A stretch of DNA of 64,000 bases. Source: UBA6059 sp965227155. Lineage in GTDB: Bacteria > Bacteroidota > Bacteroidia > Cytophagales > Cyclobacteriaceae. The translations under genes were made by a program, and so were the position numbers. The stretch is taken from the NCBI GenBank assembly GCA_965227155.1, contig OZ245731.1, positions 3,906,001 to 3,970,000 on the forward strand, in the 5' to 3' direction. Shown in pieces: positions 1-9,223 of the stretch; within the stretch, counting starts at the first letter, position 1, and every line of letters begins with the position of its first letter. The notes beneath the pieces are model-generated. The model made no database searches, was not told the origin of the DNA, and saw only the letters and a program-made list of their open reading frames with translations.

Positions 1-3000
1 TTCTTTCGAAATATATTGCCCCAATAGTCTTCCATTAAGGTCAATGAGCACCATTTCAAATTTTTCATCTTCCAGCCCTTCCAATCTTAATTGAATAATA
101 TCAGTGGTTGGGTTGGGAGATATATTCAGGGCTACTTTAGATGCTCGATCTACAAACACGCTTACCAATTCCGAATAATCGGCAGATCCATCAAAATCGG
201 TTTGCTTGATTCGGTAATAGTTTATTCCATTATAAGGATCGGTATCCGTAAACCGGTAGGCTTGTGCGACAGTGGTCGTACCTGCACCCGGCAAGGTGCC
301 CAGAGGCTGGAATGAATGTCCATCTCTTGATTTTTGTATCGTAAAGAAGTCATTATTTTCCTCTGATGCTGTTGACCACTCAAGCACCACCTGGTTTTTT
401 TCATCCTCGTAAGCGATGAAATTGAGCCACGTGACGGGGAGCGGAGCGTTTGTTTGGTCAGCCAAAGCAATTTCTGAAAACGAATCGATTCCTGATACAC
501 TGATTAGATTAGAACTAGTATTGATTGTGCCGTTTAGCTTTTCCCATTCATCAACAGCACCTCCAATAGGCCTTTTGTATAAGGCTAAATCATTATCAGG
601 ATCATTTACTTCTACAGGTTGCATTGACATGTCGAGGTAGACTAATTCCCTATCATTGTAGGTAAATCGAATATTGGCATTCAAAGAAGTATTGGTTTCT
701 GGATCGATTTGAAAATAACGTAATAAGGATTGCGTCGGATTACCTCCAGCTTCCCCATTTAATCTATCCCCAGTGACCCTGATTATTGTTGTCTCACCCA
801 TGTCGTTACCTAAGGGATTTACTTCGAATCCAATTCCTCCTAACAAATTAAACGATGGATTACTATTTTGATTGATTGTTCGAGTTGTCTTTAGATTTCC
901 CTCGAGGTAGCCATTCCCAGTTTCATTTATAATTGCTGTGGATGAAAGAACTACCGTATCAGTGGAGATGGTAAACAAAATGCTATCTGAAATTATAATA
1001 CTATCCTGTACAATCAGGTTGCCATCAAGTTGCGCTCGCCCGGCGATATGAACATCTCTTACTTCTCCAGAAATTGATGGGTATGTGCTTGAAGCATTGC
1101 CAATGATTTCAATATCATCCAAAGCAAATTCATCCCTGGAACCACTACCAGCCTTATCATCACTTTCCCACTTCAGATAGAGAAGCGCACCCGGTGCAAG
1201 TGATAGCTCCGGTAATTCAACTACACGATAATATTTCTCCCAAACTGATCCATTGGCAGTTTCTTCTGTAAATAAATCCAGGACATCAATGCTATTAAAG
1301 TTTAGGCTATCGAAACCATAAGAGAATTTTATTTCAGTTGACCAATTCTGGTCATTCCTTACATAAATAGTGTATGCAAGCAATATGCTGTTTACTGTAT
1401 TTCCCGATTGGTTCTGAATTCTAAGAATAATATTTCCCGGAGCAAAATCTGAACCACCAGGTTGCACACCTAAACCAAAGTTTCCGACAGTTGATTCGAA
1501 TGCATACAAACCTCCGGTCGTTACTCCACTGCCTGCATCACCTCTTGCAAAATCACCAGTGGTAAAGTTCCCTCCAAAGTTAGAATCTCCATCGTCAAAG
1601 CCTTCAAATTTCCAGGCATTGCTATTTAATTGACCCGAAGATGGAGAAGGAGAAAGTCCTGAACCATTAAATTGACTTTCATTAACACCCGGAACAGTAT
1701 TATCAAAATCGATGGTATATTTTGTGTCTAAAGTACTGATTTGTAATCCATTTGGAGTGGCAGCAACCAATCCACTCTGATTGTAACAAAAATCGGTTGT
1801 ATTTACCTCAAATGCTTTAAAAAAATAGTTGCCTCCATTACTAAGTCCTGTTACGGTAGCGCCGGAAGCGGTTCCCCGATAAACAATAAATTCATTATTG
1901 AATATTTCATCACCAGAACCAAAGACAGTATTAGCGGTATAGGAAACTTCATTGATTGGAGAAGCTTTAATTCTGGATTCAGAAGCGATAACAAGAACTT
2001 CATCTCCAGTTCCCCGGGTCCAACTTAAGGTGGAACTATTGCCAGCTACGGTTGAGGCAGAAAAGTTTGATACTTGAGTTGAAGGGGGTATGCAAGAACC
2101 AAAGACTTTTAAATCATCAATCACCCAAAATTCATTAGGGTCGTTATTTTCCATAGTGACCCTTATTTGTAGAAATTCAACATTAGGAAGGCCATTTATA
2201 TTAATAAATGTAAAAGCATCATTATCATCTTCTCTATCTCCACCACCACTAGGTTGAAAAGTTGCTGGTGTATTATCCCCATCATATGAGGCTGAAGCTT
2301 CAGTATTTCCTCCCTCAAATGACCACCTGGCATTATTATTACCATTCACCACTAATTCTTCAGACCATGTGCTTCCATTATCATCGCTTATTTCTACAAT
2401 TACTTCATCTGATCCATCAGCCCCATTCCCAGATGTGCCTGAAAAAGAAGCTAACCTGAATGCGAAATTAACATCTGTATAATTCCTTGTATCTATTGGG
2501 TCTGTGGTTAGGGTCACAACCTCATCATTGGCCTCAAAACCTCGATCACAGCCGACAGCTTTTCGTTCGGCTGGAAACAAGCCTAGACCTGAAGAAAAAT
2601 CACCATTTGTGTTACTAAATGTTAAGGTTGGTGTACGAGGGCTTGTTTCAAAGTCCTGGACGGCTATGAGTGTTCCTGAATTTACCTCTCCAATTATTTC
2701 AAGATCATTGTCAGACAACCTACCTATCGCACCTGAACCTGTCGCACCTGATGCACCCCATGCGTAAAGTCTCAATGTAATTATCTGTCCATGTGTTACG
2801 TCTTGAAGGTCTTTAATACAGGTTAATTCAACGGGTCCAATACTTTGTCCATTTGTTTGAGTGCCAGTGTATTCAATAGGACTATCAATCGAGAAAAAAT
2901 TAGCTCCATCAATGCTATAATGCCATTGCAAAGTGTCGGGACCAGTGCTAGAACGTCTAAAATTCCAAATAAGTTGATTTAAGCCTACACTTTGATTGGA

Positions 3001-3294
3001 TTTTGGTTCAACGGTTAATTGATAATATTCGTCGTTGGTAATGGCCTCAGCAAGTGAAGATGCATTCCAGTTATTGGACGAAAAAGCATCATCTAATGAA
3101 GAGGCATTTATACCGTCACCCCTGGTTAATGTGCTTATCTCAAGTTCACTATTGTTAATATCTGCGTTAAGCGAAACTTCATTACCTGCATTTCCATTTG
3201 TATCCCATCCCAATAAGACAACCTGTGCAGTTGTCTTAAATGGTGTTGTTAATAGAATGTGTAGAATTAAAATAATTAATAAACGAAAGCTCAT
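1..3294 (-). CDS. Large secreted multidomain protein with T9SS type A sorting tail, 3' end beyond the window
   Basis: The frame is open for 1098 codons from ATG at 3294 down to base 1 and runs off the window. It starts with a signal peptide (about residues 1-24, cleavage after TTAQ). The body contains several beta-sandwich-like modules, each ending in a motif such as VIDDLKVFG or ALDDIEIIG, as in MAM/LamG-like domains. A fibronectin type III-like domain follows (about residues 403-500). Near the end are the usual PLPVTWLNF-type spacer and, from about residue 1053, a sorting domain with SPNPTTD and VLIDLNGRLL, typical of the type IX secretion C-terminal domain. About 25-30 residues of the tail should lie outside. 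I infer export to the cell surface or medium. No catalytic motif was recognised, so the ligand or substrate is unknown. The protein was translated by eye, so a local misreading is possible. Confidence 0.85.
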   Translation of the reverse strand, partial: MSFRLLIILILHILLTTPFKTTAQVVLLGWDTNGNAGNEVSLNADINNSELEISTLTRGDGINASSLDDAFSSNNWNASSLAEAITNDEYYQLTVEPKSNQSVGLNQLIWNFRRSSTGPDTLQWHYSIDGANFFSIDSPIEYTGTQTNGQSIGPVELTCIKDLQDVTHGQIITLRLYAWGASGATGSGAIGRLSDNDLEIIGEVNSGTLIAVQDFETSPRTPTLTFSNTNGDFSSGLGLFPAERKAVGCDRGFEANDEVVTLTTDPIDTRNYTDVNFAFRLASFSGTSGNGADGSDEVIVEISDDNGSTWSEELVVNGNNNARWSFEGGNTEASASYDGDNTPATFQPSGGGDREDDNDAFTFININGLPNVEFLQIRVTMENNDPNEFWVIDDLKVFGSCIPPSTQVSNFSASTVAGNSSTLSWTRGTGDEVLVIASESRIKASPINEVSYTANTVFGSGDEIFNNEFIVYRGTASGATVTGLSNGGNYFFKAFEVNTTDFCYNQSGLVAATPNGLQISTLDTKYTIDFDNTVPGVNESQFNGSGLSPSPSSGQLNSNAWKFEGFDDGDSNFGGNFTTGDFARGDAGSGVTTGGLYAFESTVGNFGLGVQPGGSDFAPGNIILRIQNQSGNTVNSILLAYTIYVRNDQNWSTEIKFSYGFDSLNFNSIDVLDLFTEETANGSVWEKYYRVVELPELSLAPGALLYLKWESDDKAGSGSRDEFALDDIEIIGNASSTYPSISGEVRDVHIAGRAQLDGNLIVQDSIIISDSILFTISTDTVVLSSTAIINETGNGYLEGNLKTTRTINQNSNPSFNLLGGIGFEVNPLGNDMGETTIIRVTGDRLNGEAGGNPTQSLLRYFQIDPETNTSLNANIRFTYNDRELVYLDMSMQPVEVNDPDNDLALYKRPIGGAVDEWEKLNGTINTSSNLISVSGIDSFSEIALADQTNAPLPVTWLNFIAYEDEKNQVVLEWSTASEENNDFFTIQKSRDGHSFQPLGTLPGAGTTTVAQAYRFTDTDPYNGINYYRIKQTDFDGSADYSELVSVFVDRASKVALNISPNPTTDIIQLRLEGLEDEKFEMVLIDLNGRLLGQYISKE

Positions 3295-3409
3295 TTTTTA
3301 AAATTAACATAGCACATTCTTTTGTTGTAATAAAAATTACTATTTAACAGAATGATAATTAAATATGGATAGAAAAGTAATTCTGTTGTTCATACAAGTG
3401 GGGTTTTTA

Positions 3410-3438
3410 GATTTATAGAAATTCAATTTCTATAAATC
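3410..3438. repeat. Perfect 29-nt palindrome between divergent genes
   Basis: Bases 3410-3423 are the exact reverse complement of 3425-3438, with a single base between them. The palindrome is AT-rich and lies in the 206-bp gap between the T9SS protein gene (minus) and the ABC-F gene (plus), about 15 bp upstream of the likely -33 element of the latter. No U-tract follows on either strand, so it does not look like an intrinsic terminator. It could be a dimeric repressor site or a cruciform. Confidence 0.6.
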
Positions 3439-3451
3439 AAGTTAAAGCTTA

Positions 3452-3479
3452 TTGTTGGCTCCATTTCTCCCTACCTTTG
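3452..3479 (+). promoter_or_regulatory. Bacteroidota-type promoter for the ABC-F gene
   Basis: TACCTTTG at 3472-3479 matches the Bacteroidota -7 consensus TAnnTTTG exactly. A TTG at 3452-3454 (or 3455-3457) sits at a suitable -33 distance, about 14-17 bp upstream. The start codon follows 21 bp downstream, leaving a short leader. Confidence 0.65.
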
Positions 3480-3500
3480 CGCCCTTAAATTCAGCAGCGC

Positions 3501-5117
3501 ATGATTGAAGCACAAAACATATCCCTTGCCTACGGGAAAAGGGTACTCTTCGATGAGGTCAACATCAAATTTACCGGAAACAATTGCTATGGCGTAATTG
3601 GTGCCAACGGAGCAGGAAAATCTACCTTTTTGAAGATACTCTCGGGTGATGTTGATCCCAATGCCGGTAAGGTCATTATGGAACCGGGCAAGCGTATGGC
3701 GGTGCTCAAGCAGGACCATTATGCCTTTGACGAGGAAACGGTATTGGACACAGTAATGATGGGCCATCAGGAGTTGTGGAAACTGATGAAAGAGAAAGAT
3801 GCCATTTACATGAAGCCTGATTTTTCGGAGGCAGATGGCATTAAGGCATCTGAACTGGAAGCTCAGTTTGCTGAAATGGACGGCTGGAACGCCGAATCTG
3901 ATGCAGCAGCCTTGCTGAGCGGCCTGGGTATTGAAGAGTCGCTGCATTACATAGGGATGAACAACCTGAGCGGTATGCAAAAGGTGCGGGTATTGCTGGC
4001 GCAGGCACTTTTTGGCAATCCCGACATTCTGATCCTGGATGAGCCTACCAACGACCTGGATATCATGACCATAGGCTGGTTGGAAGATTTTCTGTTGGAT
4101 TTTAAAAATACGGTGATCGTAGTGTCGCACGACCGCCATTTTTTGGATACCGTATGTACCAATATTGTAGATATTGATTTTGGTCACATCAGGCTGTTTA
4201 CTGGTAATTATAGTTTCTGGTATCAAAGTAGCCAGCTGGCGCTTCAGCAAAGGTCAGCAGCCAATAAAAAGGCTGAAGAGAAGAAAAAGGAGCTTCAGGA
4301 GTTTATTTCAAGGTTCTCTGCCAATGCTTCCAAGTCCAAGCAAGCAACCTCCCGTAGAAAACTATTGGATAAAATCAATGTGGAGGATATACAGCCTTCA
4401 AACCGTCGCTACCCGGCTATTATTTTTAATCAAAACAGGGAGGCGGGTGACCAATTGCTAGAGATGAAGGGCCTAACAGCCAAATCTGGGGACAAGACCT
4501 ATTTCAAAGACTTGGACCTTTTCGTCAATAAAGGAGATAAAATATCGATCCTGAGCAAAGACAGTCAGGCGACTACTGCATTTTTTAAGGTAATAATGGG
4601 TGAGCTCAAACCAACTGCCGGTAGTTTTAAGTTTGGACAAACAATCACTACCGCCTATTTGCCAGGAGATAACGATGAGTTTTTTGACACCAATCTCAAC
4701 TTGATTGATTGGTTGAGGCAGTTTACAGAAGGAGAAAAGGACGAGGTATATATTCGTGGCTTTTTGGGTAAAATGCTTTTTTCGGGTGAGGAGGTATTCA
4801 AGAAAGCCAATGTATTATCGGGAGGTGAGAAAGTTCGCTGCATGATATCCAGGATGATGTTGCAAGGTGCTAATTTCCTGATCCTGGACGAGCCGACCAA
4901 CCACCTTGATCTGGAATCGATACAGGCTTTAAACAATGCTTTGAAAGCCTTCCCTGGCACCATAATTTTTACATCGCATGACCATGAGTTTACTCAAACG
5001 GTCGCTAACCGTATTGTAGAAATTGGACCCAAGGGTTATCTTGATAAGCTGTCTACTTTTGATGACTACATCAACAATGAGCAGTTTATGGAACAGCGGG
5101 CTGCCATTTATAATTAA
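3501..5117 (+). CDS. ABC-F family ATPase, YbiT-like, with degenerate second Walker A
   Basis: This is a soluble duplicated ABC ATPase without membrane segments, 538 aa, close to YbiT-type ABC-F proteins (about 530 aa), which act on ribosomes as translation factors. NBD1 has Walker A GANGAGKST (residues 34-42), signature LSGMQ (about 156-160) and Walker B LILDEPTNDLD (about 176-187). A charged linker (about 250-300, rich in K and E) corresponds to the P-site tRNA interaction motif. NBD2 keeps LSGGEKVR (about 440) and LILDEPTNHLD (about 460). Its Walker A position reads ISILSKDSQATTAFF, with no GK[ST]. NBD2 therefore probably does not hydrolyse ATP normally. The gene stands alone behind its own promoter. 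A role in antibiotic resistance is not indicated. Confidence 0.93.
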   Translation: MIEAQNISLAYGKRVLFDEVNIKFTGNNCYGVIGANGAGKSTFLKILSGDVDPNAGKVIMEPGKRMAVLKQDHYAFDEETVLDTVMMGHQELWKLMKEKDAIYMKPDFSEADGIKASELEAQFAEMDGWNAESDAAALLSGLGIEESLHYIGMNNLSGMQKVRVLLAQALFGNPDILILDEPTNDLDIMTIGWLEDFLLDFKNTVIVVSHDRHFLDTVCTNIVDIDFGHIRLFTGNYSFWYQSSQLALQQRSAANKKAEEKKKELQEFISRFSANASKSKQATSRRKLLDKINVEDIQPSNRRYPAIIFNQNREAGDQLLEMKGLTAKSGDKTYFKDLDLFVNKGDKISILSKDSQATTAFFKVIMGELKPTAGSFKFGQTITTAYLPGDNDEFFDTNLNLIDWLRQFTEGEKDEVYIRGFLGKMLFSGEEVFKKANVLSGGEKVRCMISRMMLQGANFLILDEPTNHLDLESIQALNNALKAFPGTIIFTSHDHEFTQTVANRIVEIGPKGYLDKLSTFDDYINNEQFMEQRAAIYN

Positions 5118-5121
5118 AAAA

Positions 5122-5149
5122 AGCCCTAACTGTTTTTTCAATTAGGGCT
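5122..5149 (-). terminator. Intrinsic terminator between convergent genes, oriented for the peroxiredoxin
   Basis: AGCCCTAA (5122-5129) pairs with TTAGGGCT (5142-5149) around a 12-nt loop. On the minus strand the hairpin is followed by a run of seven T, so it best fits termination of the peroxiredoxin transcript ending at 5158. It may also help stop the ABC-F transcript. Confidence 0.75.
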
Positions 5150-5157
5150 CGTTCAAG

Positions 5158-5793
5158 TTATTTATTGGGTTGAGGTGTCGTCCTCAGATAAGGTTTGATC
5201 CTAGTGTGTCCTTTAGGAAACCGATCAGGGATTTCCTCATCAGGAATCGCAGGCGCAATGACCACATCTTCACCATCTTTCCAGTCGGCAGGTGTCGCGA
5301 CACTATAATTGGCTGTAAGCTGTAAAGAGTCGATCACCCTGAGTATCTCCTGGAAATTCCTACCAGTTGAGGCCGGATATGTCAGACTTGCTTTGATTTT
5401 TTTATCAGGTCCAATGAAAAATACAGACCGCACAGTCATGGTGGCATCTGCATTTTCGTGGATCATATCATATAAGGTAGCTACTTTGCGATCCGAATCT
5501 GCAATGATCGGAAAGTTTACATTGGTATTTTGCGTCTCGTTGATGTCTTTGATCCAGCCATTGTGCGAATCCAGGTCATCAACACTTAAAGCAATAACTT
5601 TAGTATTTCTTTTAGCAAATTCTTCTTTGAGCTGTGCCGTTCTGCCTAATTCCGTAGTGCAGACAGGCGTATAATCTGCAGGGTGGGAGTAGAGCAATCC
5701 CCAGCCATCACCCAGCCATTCGTGAAAATCGATGGTTCCTTCTGTCGTCTCCGCCGTGAAATTCGGCGCTTCATCTCCAATTCTTAAAGCCAT
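5158..5793 (-). CDS. 1-Cys peroxiredoxin (Prx6 subfamily)
   Basis: A cytosolic peroxidase of 211 aa that reduces hydrogen peroxide and organic peroxides. It has the AhpC/TSA thioredoxin fold with the peroxidatic motif HPADYTPVCTTELG, so Cys45 is the active cysteine. This is the only cysteine in the protein, so it must be resolved by an external thiol, as in 1-Cys Prx6. The long C-terminal arm (about 160-211, with PAIPDEEI and FPKGHTRIKPYLR) is typical of the Prx6 dimerisation domain. The gene is monocistronic: it has its own terminator and a possible promoter at 5811-5839. Confidence in family and start is high. Confidence 0.95.
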   Translation of the reverse strand: MALRIGDEAPNFTAETTEGTIDFHEWLGDGWGLLYSHPADYTPVCTTELGRTAQLKEEFAKRNTKVIALSVDDLDSHNGWIKDINETQNTNVNFPIIADSDRKVATLYDMIHENADATMTVRSVFFIGPDKKIKASLTYPASTGRNFQEILRVIDSLQLTANYSVATPADWKDGEDVVIAPAIPDEEIPDRFPKGHTRIKPYLRTTPQPNK

Positions 5794-5810
5794 TTTTTTA
5801 CGTTTAGTTT

Positions 5811-5839
5811 GAAAATTATTTTCAACAGGTAAAACGCAA
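5811..5839 (-). promoter_or_regulatory. Possible promoter of the peroxiredoxin gene
   Basis: On the minus strand TAATTTTC (5818-5811) matches TAnnTTTG at 7 of 8 positions, and a TTG (5839-5837) lies 18 bp upstream. This is a reasonable but not exact Bacteroidota promoter. Confidence 0.35.
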
Positions 5840-5897
5840 GCTGAAGTATTGGGTTTGGCTTATTTTACAAATTGTCAATTTGCTGAACAGTGTGTGG

Positions 5898-6602
5898 TCA
5901 TATGCTGCCAGCTTCCACCGCAGTGAGAAACTGTTGCTTATAATATTTCCCGATTGGGATGTTTTTATTCTCAACCTGCAAATAGCTTTGATTGTAAGAT
6001 TGGATTGCTTTTAAAGCTACAAGAAAGCTTCTATGACTCCTGATAAAGCCAAAACCATTGAGTTTTTCTTCGACAGAAGTAATATTCATTTTGGTTTTAA
6101 TAGGCTCGCCATTTTCATAAATGATTACATATTCTTTCGCTGATTCAACGTAGTTAATGTTTTCAATGGCAATTCTTTTTTTTCTGTTTTGGTGATTGAT
6201 CAGCAAATACTTTTCCTCCTTCTCCTTTGGAATATCAGGTTGTATTTGATTTTCAGATGGAAGCTTTTGAATAGCCTGGAGAAACCTGTCAAATCCAAAA
6301 GGCTTTAAGAGATAATCAAGCACGTTCAGTTCATAGCTTTCAACAGCGTATTCATGGTAGGCTGTAGTAAGTATTACATTTGGGGGGTTCTTGAGAGACC
6401 TCAGAAACTCAAGTCCTTTTATACCAGGCAAATGAATGTCTAAAAATATCAGATCAATGGGTTCCGATTTCAAAAAGCTCAGTGCTGAAAGGGCATCTTT
6501 GAATACAGCTTTTACCTCTAAATAGGGAATTTTGCCTATGTATTCTTTGAGAATATCAGCAGCAAGTGGCTCATCTTCTATAATAATGCATTTGAAATTC
6601 AT
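5898..6602 (-). CDS. LytTR-family response regulator
   Basis: This is a 234-aa transcription regulator. The receiver domain (1-115) has the acidic pair E9/D10, phosphoacceptor Asp55 in FLDIHLPG, the TT switch at 79-80 and Lys100 in YLLKP. The LytTR DNA-binding domain follows (about 130-230) with RSHRSFLVAL and PIGKYYKQQF. Its ATG overlaps the last 4 bases of the upstream histidine kinase gene (6599-6602), so the two are translated as a pair. The target is not evident. Auto-regulation or control of the divergent envelope cluster at 7839 is possible. Confidence 0.95.
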   Translation of the reverse strand: MNFKCIIIEDEPLAADILKEYIGKIPYLEVKAVFKDALSALSFLKSEPIDLIFLDIHLPGIKGLEFLRSLKNPPNVILTTAYHEYAVESYELNVLDYLLKPFGFDRFLQAIQKLPSENQIQPDIPKEKEEKYLLINHQNRKKRIAIENINYVESAKEYVIIYENGEPIKTKMNITSVEEKLNGFGFIRSHRSFLVALKAIQSYNQSYLQVENKNIPIGKYYKQQFLTAVEAGSI

Positions 6603-7642
6603 AGGCTTTTCTTCAACAATAAAGATATGGAAAATCGCTCATCCTGATTTTCGATTACTAATTCAAAATGCTTTTGATAAGCTAATTCAAGTTGCTTTTG
6701 AATGGTTTTAAGGCCAAAATTCTGATTATCGTTTTCAATATTGTGCTGCGGTGTTTTACTGTTTGCAATATTGATTTCGCAAGTTCCTCTTTTTTGAATT
6801 ACCGAAATATGAATCCAGGCTGTGTCAAGAGCTTCTCCTGCACCATGTTTAAATGCATTTTCAACCAGGTGTAGAATAATAAGGGGAGTAATGTTGAAAG
6901 TTTCGTCTTCAATCTCGAATCTGGTTGATAATTTCAGGCTACTATCGTAACGGATAGCCTGAAGTTCCAGGTATAGCTTAAGGGCCGTAATCTCCTTTGT
7001 AAGACTTAAAACCTGACTACTGGCATCATAAAGCATAAATCGTAGTAGCTCCGATAATTGTAATATAGCCTTTGGTGATTGATCAGATTTTTTAATCGCT
7101 AGAGCATAAATATTATTGAGCGTATTGAACAGAAAGTGAGGATTTAATTGGGCGCGTATGAACTTGAGCTCGGTCTGTAGCTTCTCCTCCTGCAGCATCA
7201 ATGCCCGCTGCTGTTGCTCCTTCATGTATTGATATTGCCTGTAAGCCACAAACAAGCCCGTAACAAATATGAGATTTACACTGGCAGAGGCTAAACCAGT
7301 ACTGCTAAAGAAAGGATCAGTTTCGGGGCTATCTGCATATACCCATTGTAAAATCGGGTAAATAATCATCAATCGGAAAGCCACAATACCCGCTACTAAA
7401 CTGACCAACATCATCAGTAAATATCGAAATACGCTGGATTGCAAATGGATGAAGGCCTGACTGATAAAATGCGCGGTTGGTATCCGCACAATCATCAATA
7501 TACCTTCAGCAAGTGCAGCAATACCAAACACTTCAATAGAAGACTGATTCTCAAAAGAACTTTGAATCCAGGCAAACTCATAATAGCTCTCCAAAAACCA
7601 AATGACTAACCAAAAAATGATCCATGAAATGGGTAATCGCAT
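6599..7642 (-). CDS. LytS/YehU-type sensor histidine kinase
   Basis: A 347-aa membrane histidine kinase. The N-terminal 140 residues hold about four hydrophobic helices. A coiled stretch (140-165) leads to the His_kinase domain with AQLNPHFLFNTLNN, where His169 is the expected phosphoacceptor. A HATPase domain follows with HLVENAFKHG (N-box) and NFGLKTIQKQLEL. No periplasmic sensor domain is apparent, so sensing is probably within the membrane or by a partner. It forms a pair with the overlapping LytTR regulator. The 196 bp upstream separate it from a divergent plus-strand cluster. Confidence 0.93.
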   Translation of the reverse strand: MRLPISWIIFWLVIWFLESYYEFAWIQSSFENQSSIEVFGIAALAEGILMIVRIPTAHFISQAFIHLQSSVFRYLLMMLVSLVAGIVAFRLMIIYPILQWVYADSPETDPFFSSTGLASASVNLIFVTGLFVAYRQYQYMKEQQQRALMLQEEKLQTELKFIRAQLNPHFLFNTLNNIYALAIKKSDQSPKAILQLSELLRFMLYDASSQVLSLTKEITALKLYLELQAIRYDSSLKLSTRFEIEDETFNITPLIILHLVENAFKHGAGEALDTAWIHISVIQKRGTCEINIANSKTPQHNIENDNQNFGLKTIQKQLELAYQKHFELVIENQDERFSISLLLKKSL

Positions 7643-7838
7643 TTGCGAAGCTATTGATTATTGATTGTATCCGCTTCATTCGTCTATAATCGCCTGATAT
7701 CTGTCTACAAAACAGGTCATATAGTCTGTAAACTCTATTCAATGCTCTCATGGTCAATTGTAACTACACTTTTGTGGCGTCTGATTACTTAAGTGGAAAA
7801 CTGAAAATAGATCAGCTACTCTTGAGAAAATTTGAATT

Positions 7839-8315
7839 ATGAGAAGAATACTAATTGTTTTTTTAGTGAGCCAGCTTACGCTTATGGCTTGCGACAAAGA
7901 AGACTCGGAAGCACTGAGCTTTCCTGTTGGTAAATGGCAGTTGGAGTCTTTAACGATTTATAATAACAACCAACAAACAACTGTCCCGGCGAATACAATT
8001 TCTTATCTGGAGCTTGAGTTTCTGGCAGATGGTTCTGCCATACTCACCAGTAGGGCTGGCGGCTCAAATTACACCTGGACAATTGAAGGGACAGAAGTAC
8101 TCAACCTTTCAAAAGGAAGTGATGCTGCAGTGTGGACAATAACTGATAATACTTCTGCCAGCTTTACTGCCAAAGTGTTGGAAGCTGACCCGGGCATAGA
8201 GACTGTGGCTATCTCCATTTTGGAGTTATCGGCCTCAGCGTTCATTCAAAACAACAAGACTTTTGACCCTTCAAAGCCTTTAAGCATTGATTATAACTTC
8301 GAAAAAGATGAATAA
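7839..8315 (+). CDS. Lipocalin-like lipoprotein
   Basis: A 158-aa lipoprotein. The signal peptide ends in the lipobox LMAC with Cys18, followed by DKEDSE. The mature part starts with FPVGKWQLESL, then a beta-rich pattern ending in FDPSKPLSIDYNFEKDE, as in Bacteroidota lipocalin-like small lipoproteins. It probably binds a small ligand or acts structurally in the outer membrane. No ligand can be assigned. It is first in a five-gene plus-strand run. Its end overlaps the next start by 8 bp. Confidence 0.7.
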   Translation: MRRILIVFLVSQLTLMACDKEDSEALSFPVGKWQLESLTIYNNNQQTTVPANTISYLELEFLADGSAILTSRAGGSNYTWTIEGTEVLNLSKGSDAAVWTITDNTSASFTAKVLEADPGIETVAISILELSASAFIQNNKTFDPSKPLSIDYNFEKDE

Positions 8316-9213
8316 GCTATATTTTATAATAACCTTTTTGATTTGCCTCATAACAGGTATATGCAATCAAATTACACAAGCTCAGGAGTTGTATTATCCA
8401 TTCTCCAATCAGTATTATCAGCGAGATTTTGCTATGTCTCCAGATGGTCAACATGTTGTGTATACGCATGTGAAACAGGTTGGTCAGCAGGCTGTACTTG
8501 TAGAACGTTTTTTTGAAAATGGAAGCTGGTCATTACCAAGTGTTTTGTCATTTTCTGAAGGACCCTATGATATCGAGCCGGTCTTTTCCCTGGATGGAAA
8601 TCAGCTGTTTTTTGTCACTAACAAGCAACACAGTGGAAACAGTAATGGCAATTTTGATATCTGGCAAGTAAGCTTAAATAGCGATGGCAGCTGGGGTACG
8701 CCCGAGCCGTTACCGGCCATTATCAATACTTCAGCCAATGAGTTTTATCCTTCAGTAGATGCAGCAGGCAATTTGTATTTCACCGCAGCATATGATAGAG
8801 GTGTGGGTGGAGAGGACATTTGGATGGCCTCCAAAACTGCCGATGGCTATGGACCTCCTGAAGGGCTGCCATCTACGGTAAATACTACCTTCGATGAGTT
8901 TAATGCGATGGTGTTCGAGAATACACTCTATTTTTCAAGCTTTGGAAGGCCCGATGGTATTGGTGGCGGAGACCTTTACAGAAGCCAGAAAAGTTCTAAC
9001 TGGCAGAATGCAGTTAATATGGGGACACCTGTAAATACTGATCGCCTTGATTTTTGCCCTTCTATTAGTCCTGATGGTCAATTTCTTTTCTACACAAGTG
9101 AGGCACCAATCACTGTGGAGCAATTCACCGTTAATGACATCCTAAACATTGGTGAGGTTGCTCAGGCATTATTGATTCCAAAAGGTGGCAACATCTACAA
9201 AGTAGCACGATAA
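8308..9213 (+). CDS. Exported PD40/TolB-like beta-propeller protein
   Basis: I chose ATG at 8308 (MNKLYFIITFLICL) because it gives a compact signal peptide and overlaps the preceding gene by 8 bp. A longer frame begins at 8287. The mature protein has repeated WD40-like PD40 blades with motifs such as MSPDGQHVVYT, FSLDGNQLFFVT, VDAAGNLYFTA and ISPDGQFLFYTS, spaced about 50-60 residues apart. Such propellers occur in TolB and in OmpA-linked surface proteins and mediate protein-protein contacts. No peptidase domain is attached. It likely acts in the periplasm or at the surface with its neighbours. Confidence 0.85.
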   Translation: MNKLYFIITFLICLITGICNQITQAQELYYPFSNQYYQRDFAMSPDGQHVVYTHVKQVGQQAVLVERFFENGSWSLPSVLSFSEGPYDIEPVFSLDGNQLFFVTNKQHSGNSNGNFDIWQVSLNSDGSWGTPEPLPAIINTSANEFYPSVDAAGNLYFTAAYDRGVGGEDIWMASKTADGYGPPEGLPSTVNTTFDEFNAMVFENTLYFSSFGRPDGIGGGDLYRSQKSSNWQNAVNMGTPVNTDRLDFCPSISPDGQFLFYTSEAPITVEQFTVNDILNIGEVAQALLIPKGGNIYKVAR

Positions 9214-9223
9214 ATCCAGATAC

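Noticed and set aside
2262..2767. Plus-strand open frames within the first 3.3 kb
   Set aside because: Antisense to the continuous minus-strand T9SS protein, which explains the whole stretch.
3471..4250. A 259-codon minus-strand open frame inside the ABC-F gene
   Set aside because: It lies opposite a clear ABC-F coding sequence with all motifs; a shadow frame with low-complexity composition.
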